Assembly (NCBI GenBank): GCA_009929855.1
Contig: RZZN01000001.1
Coordinates: 1 to 64,000, forward strand
Reading direction: 5' to 3'
Source: Gammaproteobacteria bacterium
Lineage (GTDB): Bacteria; Pseudomonadota; Gammaproteobacteria; Chromatiales; Chromatiaceae
DNA length: 64,000 nt
Position 1 is the stretch's first letter, and each line of letters opens with the position of its first letter. Below, in pieces: positions 1 through 7,716 of the stretch. Under the pieces are notes generated by a model. That model had not been told where the DNA came from and made no database searches. It saw only the letters and a program-made list of their open reading frames with translations. A program made the translations under genes and the position numbers.

Positions 1-155
1 AGGCGCTGACTCATTTGGGGCGGTCGGCACTGAGGGAGTTGGGCGGTCGCGCGCGTGAATATTGCGGGAAACCGATCTTGGAGAGGTTTATCATGAGTGG
101 CGCGCAATCAGTCACCACAACCAGGGCTCCCCCACTCGGGACACGCGGAGGTATC

Positions 156-1415
156 ATGCAGACCGATCGAATCATCGCGTTCGTCATGGCCGGAGGCCAA
201 GGCTCGCGACTTCAACCGCTCACGACGTCGCGCTCCAAGCCGTCGGTGCCCTTCGGCGCGCGCTATCGGATCGTCGACTTCGTGCTCAGCAATCTGGTCA
301 ACTCCCAGATCAACACCATCTATCTGCTGGTGCAGTACAAGTCCCAATCCCTGATCGAGCACATCCGCAAGGCTTGGACGATCTCGCCGCTTCTGCAAAG
401 CCAGTTCGTCACCGTGGTCCCGCCGCAGATGATGTTGGGGACCCACTGGTTTCAAGGCACCGCCGATGCGGTCAATCAGAACATCGCACTGATCGAGGAG
501 CACCGGCCCGATCTGGTCGCGGTCTTCGGTGCCGATCACATCTACCGCATGGATGTGCGTCAGATGGTCGAATTCCACAAGACCAGCAATGCCGATGTCA
601 CCATCGCGGCCTTGCCGGTGCCGCTGGCCGATGCCTCTGGTTTCGGCGTCATCGCCGCGGACGAATCGGGTCGCATCCAGGCCTTCGAGGAGAAGCCGGC
701 GCACCCCACGCCCATGCCCGGCAATCCAAGCATGGCCTACGCCTCGATGGGCAACTATATCTTCAGCACCGACGTGCTGATGCGTGCGCTCCAGGAGAGC
801 GAGGCCGCTGGCGAATCGGACTTCGGGCAGCATGTGCTGCCGCGTCTGCTCAAGACCCATCGGCTCTATGCCTATGATTTCGCAACCAACGTGGTCCCCG
901 GTATCCAGTCATTCGAGACCTCGGTCTACTGGCGCGACGTCGGCACCATCGATGCCTATTTCGATGCCCACAAGGATGTGCTGGGCGCCGAGCCGGTCTT
1001 CGACATGTTCAATCCGGAGTGGCCGGTATTCTCCAGTGGCTATCAGGGTCCGGTCGCGCGGGTACTCGGCGGCGAGATCCGCAACACACTGCTCGGGGCG
1101 GCGACCATGATCCACGAGGGTGCGCGGATCTCCAACTCGATCATCCGTCGTGAGGCCGTCATCGAGGAGGATGTCGTGCTGGAGGATTGCATCATCATGG
1201 ACTATGTGCGGGTGAGCCGCGGCTCGCATCTGCGCAACTGCATCGTCGATCGTCACCAACTCATCGAACCGGGAGAGCGCATCGGGTTCGACCCGATCAA
1301 GGATCAACAGCGCTTCCATGTGAGCTCGGGTGGGGTCACGGTCGTGCCGATGGGCCGGGTGAGCTATTTCGCCCGCGACATCCGCGGCTCGGGACGCGGC
1401 GGGTATTCCGAGTAG
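156..1415 (+). CDS. glgC: Glucose-1-phosphate adenylyltransferase
   Basis: Makes ADP-glucose from ATP and glucose-1-phosphate, the first committed step of bacterial glycogen synthesis, in the cytoplasm. The N-terminal nucleotidyltransferase signature MAGGQGSRLQPLT, the SKPSVPFG motif, the GADHIYRMD region and the EEKP motif are all visible. The C-terminal third has the hexapeptide-like pattern of a left-handed beta-helix. I chose the ATG at 156 because GGAGG lies 5 bases upstream and the protein then begins directly before the nucleotide-binding motif. The open frame extends upstream to 15 without family-like sequence. At 419 residues it has the usual GlgC length. It is probably allosterically controlled, as in the family. 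Confidence 0.96.
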   Translation: MQTDRIIAFVMAGGQGSRLQPLTTSRSKPSVPFGARYRIVDFVLSNLVNSQINTIYLLVQYKSQSLIEHIRKAWTISPLLQSQFVTVVPPQMMLGTHWFQGTADAVNQNIALIEEHRPDLVAVFGADHIYRMDVRQMVEFHKTSNADVTIAALPVPLADASGFGVIAADESGRIQAFEEKPAHPTPMPGNPSMAYASMGNYIFSTDVLMRALQESEAAGESDFGQHVLPRLLKTHRLYAYDFATNVVPGIQSFETSVYWRDVGTIDAYFDAHKDVLGAEPVFDMFNPEWPVFSSGYQGPVARVLGGEIRNTLLGAATMIHEGARISNSIIRREAVIEEDVVLEDCIIMDYVRVSRGSHLRNCIVDRHQLIEPGERIGFDPIKDQQRFHVSSGGVTVVPMGRVSYFARDIRGSGRGGYSE

Positions 1416-1580
1416 CCGCGACCTGCGCGCTCGCCACCCGTGTGAAGATTTCCGCCGAGCTTTGTGCGCCCAGTGGCCCGGCGCCGATGCGAGGCGCGTC
1501 AAGTCGATCGGCCATGCCTGCGCTGACACCCGGGGGAATGATGATCTCAGGGACGACTCGATTCGCCCAGACAGGGATCG

Positions 1581-1600
1581 GGGGCGAATCGATTCACCCC
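1581..1600. repeat. Near-perfect palindrome with GAATCGATTC core
   Basis: Twenty bases form an inverted repeat, GGGGCGAATC followed by GATTCACCCC, with one mismatched pair. Related pieces reading GATTCGCCC or GATTCGCAC occur at about 1559, 1622 and 1657 in the same intergenic stretch. It lies downstream of glgC. It could be part of a termination region, an extragenic palindrome or a protein-binding site; the sequence does not decide between them. Confidence 0.5.
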
Positions 1601-1645
1601 GACCAAGAATGAGTGGCGACTCGATTCGCACCCGCGGGGCTGGTG

Positions 1646-1669
1646 CGTCGGGGCTGATTCGCCCCGACG
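1646..1669. terminator. Hairpin between glgC and the convergent DUF2061 gene
   Basis: CGTCGGGGC (1646-1654) and GCCCCGACG (1661-1669) form a perfect 9-bp stem with a 6-base loop. No T-run follows, as is common in GC-rich genomes. The position between convergent genes makes a shared terminator plausible. The rest of 1416-1763 shows no credible gene. Confidence 0.5.
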
Positions 1670-1763
1670 GATCGTCTCGGCACGCGCCGCGGATGGGCTG
1701 ATCTCTCGTCACCGCCTGTTGAGGCTCGATCGCCTGATGAGTCGGCGCTCGGCCGAGCATCGC

Positions 1764-1964
1764 TCAGCAGGCCAGGACCGTCTGCGCGTGCCGGCGCAGA
1801 CGGATCCGCTCCCAGGCCTTTTCATGGAAGAAATAGACCACCGTGTTGATCATGGGCTCGATCAGGGCGATGGCCCCACCGACGAGAAAGCTTCCACTCA
1901 GCAGATAGGCCACGCTGAAGGCGACCGTCATGTGCAGCGTGGCGAATGAGATCGTCTTGGCCAT
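1764..1964 (-). CDS. DUF2061 family small membrane protein
   Basis: A 66-residue protein that matches the DUF2061 family by its MAKTISFATLHM start, one or two hydrophobic segments (about residues 8-45) and the IEPMINTVVYFFHEKAW motif typical of that family. The molecular function of the family is not established. A good ribosome site (AGAGGAG) lies upstream of the ATG. It sits alone between glgC (convergent) and the 3' end of the dsr operon. About 200 bases separate it from dsrS; that gap (1965-2163) shows no further gene. Confidence 0.8.
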   Translation of the reverse strand: MAKTISFATLHMTVAFSVAYLLSGSFLVGGAIALIEPMINTVVYFFHEKAWERIRLRRHAQTVLAC

Positions 1965-2163
1965 TGCATCGACTCCTCTTCAAATGTCGACTTGGAGGAT
2001 AGTGGCCATGGGTATCGATTTGAAATCGATTGTCTGTCTCGCTTCGATAGGTCAAGACGATGATTTGGGCGCGACCACTCGAACGTGGCCCCCCGATGGG
2101 TCATGCGTCAACCCAGTGGGTCAGTGGGATGCGGGGCGCGGCGGCGGCCCAGCGTGGCGATCC

Positions 2164-3282
2164 TCAGGCCAGGGCGGCCCCGTTGAGCTGGGCCAGATGC
2201 TGCGTGACTGGCTCCATCGCCGGCGCCAGCTTGCGTCGCATCAGACTGCCGATCACGCTTGGGTCGATCGACAAGGCACGCACGAGCCCATAGCCAACAC
2301 CGGACAAGAGACGCATGGCCGCGATCTCGGAGGCGAGCTGGGGGCACACCTGGATGACCTGCGCAACACTGGGATCCGGACTCGCGACGGCGGCGAACTG
2401 CTTGGCGTCGGCGATCAGCTCACCGATCGCCAGATCCGGGTCGCCCGCGGGACGCAATGGTGCAAAATAGGCGCGCAGCAGATCGAAGGTCGCGGTCACC
2501 ACATCCTGGTTGGGCGGCTTGGCCAGGACCGTGCGCACGCTCGCCACATAGGTCTGACCCGAGGCCGCATAGACCCGCCGCAGCAGCCTGGCGCAGTCAT
2601 TGCCGGCCGCGGCGAGCGCCGCCACCGGCTCGGGGAGTGAGCGCGCGCGTCCTTCACCCGGCAGATCATCGGGTTGGGCTTGCAGGAAACCCACGAGATA
2701 GGCCTGCTTGCGCGCGGCACGCTGCCAGAGCTCATCACGGCGCGGTGCATCCAGTAGACCGGAGGTGAGGATCAGGCGGATCGAGTCGATGATGCGCTCG
2801 CTTTCGGTCTCGAACGGGAGATAGTCGACGAGAAAGTCGACCAGCACGGGGCCCATGCGCCCGGTGACGATCGCAGGGTTGGCCAACATCCGGCGGGCAT
2901 TCTCGGCATCCTCCATGGCCCACCAGGCGCGGCGCGCCAGCTCATCGCTCAAGCCGGGCGAGCAGACCGCCGCGACCACCGCCTCGGGCTCGCCGAGCAT
3001 GAGCAACTGCTCCAGGCTCTCGTCGCGCATCTGGCCCATCCGTGTCCAGCGTCTCAAATAGACCGGATAGCCGCCTGGTGAACCCAGTACATGACCCGAG
3101 ATCAGCTCACGCACGCGGCGCAGATATTGGTCGGGGCGCGTGCTCGGGTTGAGCCGAACCGTCATCTCGCCCTGCTCCATCAGCCCCTGCACCACGAGCT
3201 TGGACTCATCGATGCGGATCGCCCGCGGACGATTGGCCAACAAGACGTTGAGCCGAAAGCTGTCCTCGTGGGTGAGCTCCAT
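2164..3282 (-). CDS. dsrS: DsrS, last gene of the dsr operon
   Basis: A 372-residue soluble protein with no recognisable catalytic motif, called DsrS mainly from its position as the last gene of a canonical dsrABEFHCMKLJOPNRS operon and its fitting length. In A. vinosum DsrS is a cytoplasmic protein that is not essential for sulfur globule oxidation but affects it. The sequence is largely helical and rich in Leu, Ala and Arg (for example LEQLLMLGEPEAVVAAV). It follows dsrR after 20 bases and is therefore probably co-transcribed. Its function is unknown. Confidence 0.85.
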   Translation of the reverse strand: MELTHEDSFRLNVLLANRPRAIRIDESKLVVQGLMEQGEMTVRLNPSTRPDQYLRRVRELISGHVLGSPGGYPVYLRRWTRMGQMRDESLEQLLMLGEPEAVVAAVCSPGLSDELARRAWWAMEDAENARRMLANPAIVTGRMGPVLVDFLVDYLPFETESERIIDSIRLILTSGLLDAPRRDELWQRAARKQAYLVGFLQAQPDDLPGEGRARSLPEPVAALAAAGNDCARLLRRVYAASGQTYVASVRTVLAKPPNQDVVTATFDLLRAYFAPLRPAGDPDLAIGELIADAKQFAAVASPDPSVAQVIQVCPQLASEIAAMRLLSGVGYGLVRALSIDPSVIGSLMRRKLAPAMEPVTQHLAQLNGAALA

Positions 3283-3302
3283 GGTTCAATCGGTTATTAG
3301 GC

Positions 3303-3617
3303 TCAGGACTCGGTCGGCGGCGTGAAGTGCGGATCCTTCGGATTGAGAAAGATGAACCTGAACTGGCCAGGCTCCATCTCGACATAATCCATGGTGGCCT
3401 GGTCGAGCAGTGGAACCTGCTCGGGCGTCATGACGATCTCGATCCCCTCGCATTGAAAGCGGATGTCGTCCTCGGTGGGATCATCGAAACCCATCCGATA
3501 GTCGATCGCGCCATCGGCCGCTTGGGAGGCCGCCAGCCGCAGCGCCATGCCCTCGGTTCCACCCTGTTTGGCAGCCTGGAGCACCTGCTCGGCGGCGGTT
3601 GTCGTGAGTTTGAACAT
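3303..3617 (-). CDS. dsrR: DsrR, A-type scaffold-like protein without iron-sulfur cysteines
   Basis: A 104-residue protein of the IscA/ErpA (HesB) fold. The N-terminal FKLTTTAAEQVL and the central GMALRL stretch match A-type carriers. The three cysteines that bind the cluster in IscA are absent; the only Cys visible is in FQCEG. DsrR of A. vinosum is likewise described as an IscA homologue that does not bind clusters and affects dsr expression after transcription. It is the second-last gene of the operon, 42 bases after dsrN and 20 before dsrS. Confidence 0.92.
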   Translation of the reverse strand: MFKLTTTAAEQVLQAAKQGGTEGMALRLAASQAADGAIDYRMGFDDPTEDDIRFQCEGIEIVMTPEQVPLLDQATMDYVEMEPGQFRFIFLNPKDPHFTPPTES

Positions 3618-3659
3618 CCTGAAACCTACCTTGTTGGTGGCTGATAGTCGGATCAGCGA

Positions 3660-5042
3660 TCAAGCACCCAGCGAGTGGCGCACAGACTCGACGAAACGAT
3701 GCGTCCAGTCACAGCCACCCACGGCGCGCAGGTGACTATAGCAGGCGAGCAGGCGACCCTGAACGATGCCGTCATGGGCACCGTCGATACCCGCGCCACG
3801 CAAGACCTCGTAAGCATAACGCCATGCGGGATTGGGTGCGACGATCGCGGAGTGATGGAATTCATGTCCTGCAATCTCGCCCATCCCGGTGCCCACGCGT
3901 GCCCAAGGGAAATCAGCGGTCTCGCGGAGGCGGACATAGCCACGGCCCTGCGGGCGCTCGCGCATCTCGACCTCCGCGTCGATCACGCCGACCATTGCGC
4001 GACGCTCACCCTCCCAAGTGAGACCACGACACAGATACATCAAGCCCCCGCACTCGGCATAGACCGGCAGTCCACGCCCGATCGCGTCGGCGATCGCCTG
4101 GCGCATCGAACGATTCGCCTCCAACTCGCGCATGCGATATTCGGGAAAGCCGCCACCGATGAAGAGCGCGTCCACCTCGGGCGGTGCCGCGTCCGCGATC
4201 GGACTGAAGGGCACCAGCTCGGCGCCCGCGGCGACCAGCGCGCGCAGGTCATCCGGGTAGTAGAAGCCGAAGGCGGCATCGCGCGCGACGCCGATGCGCA
4301 CGATCGCCCCGCCAGCCGGCGGAGGGACGCGTCTGGGCTCGGTCGGTGAGCGCGGCCGTGACGCGGACTCGGCGATCTCCAGCAGTCGCGTCACATCCAC
4401 CTGCTCGGCGATCCGCGCGGCGATCCGCTCGATCCAGTCCTGTGAGGTGCCCGTCTCGTTGCTCGGCATGAGACCGAGATGACGCTCGGCGATCGCCATC
4501 TGCTCGTCGCGATGGATGACACCCAGCACGGGCAGGTCGATGTAATGATCGAGCACGGCGAGCAGGTTCTTGGCATGACGCGCACCACCGACCTTGTTCA
4601 GGATCAGGCCCCCGAGACGCAGCTCGGGGTCGAAGGTCTGAAACCCACGAATGAGCGGTGCGATGCCACGTCCGAGTCCCTGGCAGTTGATCACCAGGAT
4701 CACCGGCGAGCCCAAGAGCTTGGCCAGCTCGGCATTGCTGTTTGAGCCCTTGGGGTCGACACTGTCGAACAGACCGACGTTGCCCTCGATCAGACCCAGA
4801 TCCGCGCTCGCCAGCTCATCGGCGAAGCTGGCAAGGATCTCGGCGCGCTCCATGGTGTGGAAATCGAGGTTGTAGCAGGCGTGTCCAGCGGCCTCGCTGA
4901 GCCACAATGGATCGATATAGTCGGGCCCCTTCTTGAATGGCTGCACGCGGAGTCCGCGATCGCGCAGGACGCGACAGAGGCCGATCGAGACCGTCGTCTT
5001 ACCGGATGATTTTTGTGTCGCCGACAGATAGAGATGCGCCAT
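3660..5042 (-). CDS. dsrN: DsrN, siroheme amidase (CobB/CbiA family)
   Basis: A glutamine-dependent amidotransferase of the cobyrinic acid a,c-diamide synthase family. In the dsr pathway DsrN converts siroheme to the siro(heme)amide used by DsrAB. The N-terminal ATP-binding P-loop reads SATQKSSGKTTVSIGL, followed by the KKGPDYIDP motif. The C-terminal class I glutaminase domain has the nucleophile context YAECGGLMYL and a late His in EFHHS. The ATG at 5042 is preferred because the 34 upstream codons do not resemble the family. At 460 residues the length is normal. It lies between dsrP and dsrR. Confidence 0.94.
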   Translation of the reverse strand: MAHLYLSATQKSSGKTTVSIGLCRVLRDRGLRVQPFKKGPDYIDPLWLSEAAGHACYNLDFHTMERAEILASFADELASADLGLIEGNVGLFDSVDPKGSNSNAELAKLLGSPVILVINCQGLGRGIAPLIRGFQTFDPELRLGGLILNKVGGARHAKNLLAVLDHYIDLPVLGVIHRDEQMAIAERHLGLMPSNETGTSQDWIERIAARIAEQVDVTRLLEIAESASRPRSPTEPRRVPPPAGGAIVRIGVARDAAFGFYYPDDLRALVAAGAELVPFSPIADAAPPEVDALFIGGGFPEYRMRELEANRSMRQAIADAIGRGLPVYAECGGLMYLCRGLTWEGERRAMVGVIDAEVEMRERPQGRGYVRLRETADFPWARVGTGMGEIAGHEFHHSAIVAPNPAWRYAYEVLRGAGIDGAHDGIVQGRLLACYSHLRAVGGCDWTHRFVESVRHSLGA

Positions 5043-5174
5043 CGCCTTACCGCAAGAAAGAATGACCTGGCGGCCACCGGATGCGGCGCCGTCTTCCGCG
5101 AGGCCAGGCGTAAGGCGGGCCTTGCCCCTGAGCCCGCGGGTCAAGGGCGGGTCAGGGGCCGGGGTTTGATGTGC

Positions 5175-6428
5175 TCAGGCCGCGCTGCGCGCGGTCACGC
5201 CATCCGTGAGCTTCTCCTCGTCGGGCGGCAGGACTTCGTCGGCCAGCGACTCCGGGAGGAACTGGAGCACGCGCACGCCGACCGCGACGACCAGCATTGC
5301 GACCCCAACGCCTCCCAGTCCGAGCAGGATCTCGGGGATCGTCGGGGCATAGGGTGATGGCATGCCTTGCACCCCATCATAGAAGCCGGATTCGAGCACG
5401 GTTTGACCGGGGAACATCTGTAGTGGATAGGCTTGGCTGCCGATGATGATGACATACATGGTCGCCAGACCACCGATGATGACCAGCGTGCAAGCACCAA
5501 TGATCCAACTGCGCTCCTGGCTGAGCACCGGGTGATAGATGATGCCCAGCGGGACCAAGGCACCGATCAAGACCCACACGACCCAGAACAGGAAGGTGTA
5601 GAGACCGCCATCGAGGAGGAACCACCCCACCAGGTCATGGTTCTTGGCGCCATAGACCTTGGTGAGGAAGTAGACCAGGGTGAAGTAGAGCACACCCAGG
5701 ATGAAGATTCCGAGCAGGTTCTTCAGTCGCCTCATGAGCCGATCGCCGATTGGGCGCGCGTCGGCGGCGAAGCCGAACATGAGCACCAACATGAAGATTG
5801 CCAGTCCGTAGGCGAATGACATCACCACGAACATGGGCGCCAGGATCGCGGCGTCGAAGGCCTGGCGCGCGACGATGAAGCCGAAGATGGCGCCCGTACC
5901 AGTGGTCAGGGCGAGCCGCCAGGCGGTGGCGAGGACCCCGATGGGGCGGCTGAATGGCTCGCCCTTGCGATCGGCCATGCTCCATAGATAGGCGATGACG
6001 ATGGCCATGAAGCCGCTGTAGAGAAAGATGTTCCAGGCGAAGATCGAGCGGAAGTTGTAGGTGGTCATGGCCACGACCAGACGCTCGGGCCGTCCCAGGT
6101 CGAGGACCAAGACCAACAGCCCGCCCATCAGCAAACCGGCCGCGAGCAGACCGGAGAGCCGGCCCAATGGCTTGTAGATGGGTTTGCGAAACACCGTGCC
6201 AATCGAGGCGATATTCAACGCCCCGGATGCCGAGATGATGAGGAACACGGCGAAGACATGCGGCATGCCCCAGACGACCGAGTTGCTCATCCCGGTCACC
6301 CAATGCCCCGCGTGCTCCATGTGGGCGAACGCGAGTGCACCGATTCCGATGACCACCGCGAGGATGCCGAGTAGACTCCAGTAGCGTGTCGGCGGGATGC
6401 GCCACTCGCGATAGATGATTCGCTTCAT
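5175..6428 (-). CDS. dsrP: DsrP, NrfD-type membrane subunit of DsrMKJOP
   Basis: An integral membrane protein of 417 residues with about ten hydrophobic helices, of the NrfD/PsrC family that exchanges electrons with quinones. The N-terminus (YREWRIPPTRYWSLLGIL) and segments such as LDLGRPERL and AWNIFLYSGFMAIV match this family. With DsrO and DsrJ it forms the half of the DsrMKJOP complex that faces the periplasm. It lies 20 bases after dsrO. The cytoplasmic C-terminus is charged (DEEKLTDG). The call is firm because family and operon position agree. Confidence 0.95.
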   Translation of the reverse strand: MKRIIYREWRIPPTRYWSLLGILAVVIGIGALAFAHMEHAGHWVTGMSNSVVWGMPHVFAVFLIISASGALNIASIGTVFRKPIYKPLGRLSGLLAAGLLMGGLLVLVLDLGRPERLVVAMTTYNFRSIFAWNIFLYSGFMAIVIAYLWSMADRKGEPFSRPIGVLATAWRLALTTGTGAIFGFIVARQAFDAAILAPMFVVMSFAYGLAIFMLVLMFGFAADARPIGDRLMRRLKNLLGIFILGVLYFTLVYFLTKVYGAKNHDLVGWFLLDGGLYTFLFWVVWVLIGALVPLGIIYHPVLSQERSWIIGACTLVIIGGLATMYVIIIGSQAYPLQMFPGQTVLESGFYDGVQGMPSPYAPTIPEILLGLGGVGVAMLVVAVGVRVLQFLPESLADEVLPPDEEKLTDGVTARSAA

Positions 6429-6448
6429 GATCTGCTCACCTCGCCCGT

Positions 6449-7240
6449 TCAGATGCCGGAGTAGCGCACGCCGGTGTTCAAGGCCAGGTCCTCACGGATC
6501 TGGCGGCTCGCCATCTCGCTCAAGCGCTTGCGGATGGTGCTCTCGGGATCCGCGAGATCACCGAACAGGATGGCCCCATGACCAGCCTCGGCACAGGCGT
6601 CCGCGCAGGCGGTGGACTCCTCGCCATAGTCGCGTCGATGCACGCAGAGGTTGCAGCTCTCGACACACCCCTTACCGCGCGGCACCCGTGTGAGCTGACC
6701 CTCGATGGGCAAGTGGACGAAGCTGCGCGCCTTGTAGGGACAGGCCATCATGCAATAGCGACAACCGATGCAGGTGTGCCGATCCACCATGACGATGCCG
6801 TCGGCGCGCTTGAAGGAGGCCCCGGTGGGACAAACGTCGACGCATGGTGGGTGCTCGCAGTGCTGGCACATCATGGGCAGATTGGTGATCCGCCCCGTTT
6901 GGTTGTCCTGGAGCTTGACCTTGCGGATCCACACGACCTTCTGGTTGTCCCACAGCGCATCATCGGCCCCTTCAGGCATGGCCTGGAGATCCAGGCCATT
7001 TTCGCGATCACAGGCCTTCACACACTCGGAGCAACCGTCGGCACACTTGGCGGTATCGATCAGCAGGCCCCAGCGGACCTCACTCGTCACGGGCTCTGAG
7101 CGTGGCGCCGCAGCGACGCTCTGGAGGATGACACCGGGTGCCACGACAGTCGCGGAGACACCCGCGGCCGCGGCCAGAAACTGGCGGCGGTTGGGATCGG
7201 TTGGTTCGGGACGATCGTTCATCTCAGTGGTTTTCCCCAT
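6449..7240 (-). CDS. dsrO: DsrO, periplasmic ferredoxin-like iron-sulfur protein
   Basis: A 263-residue protein with a twin-arginine signal (NRRQFLAAAAG near residues 17-27), so it is exported folded. Several four-cysteine clusters follow, including CADGCSECVKAC, CQHCEHPPCVDVCP, CIGCRYCMMACP and CVESCNLC, giving the four [4Fe-4S] sites of this DmsB/NrfC-like family. It passes electrons between DsrJ and DsrP. The start at 7240 overlaps the dsrJ stop by 17 bases. An alternative ATG at 7222 would begin one base after dsrJ and still keep the signal. Confidence 0.95.
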   Translation of the reverse strand: MGKTTEMNDRPEPTDPNRRQFLAAAAGVSATVVAPGVILQSVAAAPRSEPVTSEVRWGLLIDTAKCADGCSECVKACDRENGLDLQAMPEGADDALWDNQKVVWIRKVKLQDNQTGRITNLPMMCQHCEHPPCVDVCPTGASFKRADGIVMVDRHTCIGCRYCMMACPYKARSFVHLPIEGQLTRVPRGKGCVESCNLCVHRRDYGEESTACADACAEAGHGAILFGDLADPESTIRKRLSEMASRQIREDLALNTGVRYSGI

Positions 7241-7697
7241 CGGGCCGAGCCTCGCCGGTCACATGCACGCCAGCCGCCTGATGGGCGGCGCGCGCGGCCA
7301 ACTCGGCGCCAGGTCCATTCGGCACCGAGGCGTGGCAGTCGAAGCAGTTCATGTTGACCGCGGTGTAGGCGTGACAGGCCCCACAGAACTCCTCTCGATG
7401 ATGAATCGGGACGAGTCCGGCGCTCACCTCCTCGCGAACATGGCAGTCCACGCAGCCGGCCAGGCTATGCTTGCTGGAGCGGATCCCGCTGTGTACCGTT
7501 TCATCGCGCTGATGCTTGATGAATTGCATGTGCTGACGCCGCATCACGTCGGTCGGCTCCACGCAGGATGCCAAGGTCGCGGCCTTGGATCCGGCAAGGA
7601 CGTAGGTCCTCGCATCGGCCGCGAGCACGACCTGGGCAACCAGTGCCCAGGCCAGGCCAACGGCGACGAGGCTCCATCTCACTGCAGCTGTTGCCAT
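7224..7697 (-). CDS. dsrJ: DsrJ, periplasmic triheme cytochrome c
   Basis: A 157-residue c-type cytochrome with an N-terminal hydrophobic signal or anchor segment and three heme motifs (CVDCH, CGACH, CFDCH). A lone cysteine in the ASCVEP context matches the unusual Cys heme ligand described for A. vinosum DsrJ. The ATG at 7697 is chosen because AGGAGG stands just upstream; the open frame runs further to 7901 but without meaning. It is part of the DsrMKJOP transmembrane complex and follows dsrL after 19 bases. Confidence 0.95.
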   Translation of the reverse strand: MATAAVRWSLVAVGLAWALVAQVVLAADARTYVLAGSKAATLASCVEPTDVMRRQHMQFIKHQRDETVHSGIRSSKHSLAGCVDCHVREEVSAGLVPIHHREEFCGACHAYTAVNMNCFDCHASVPNGPGAELAARAAHQAAGVHVTGEARPDGENH

Positions 7698-7716
7698 TGC
7701 GTCGCCTCCTGTGGAG

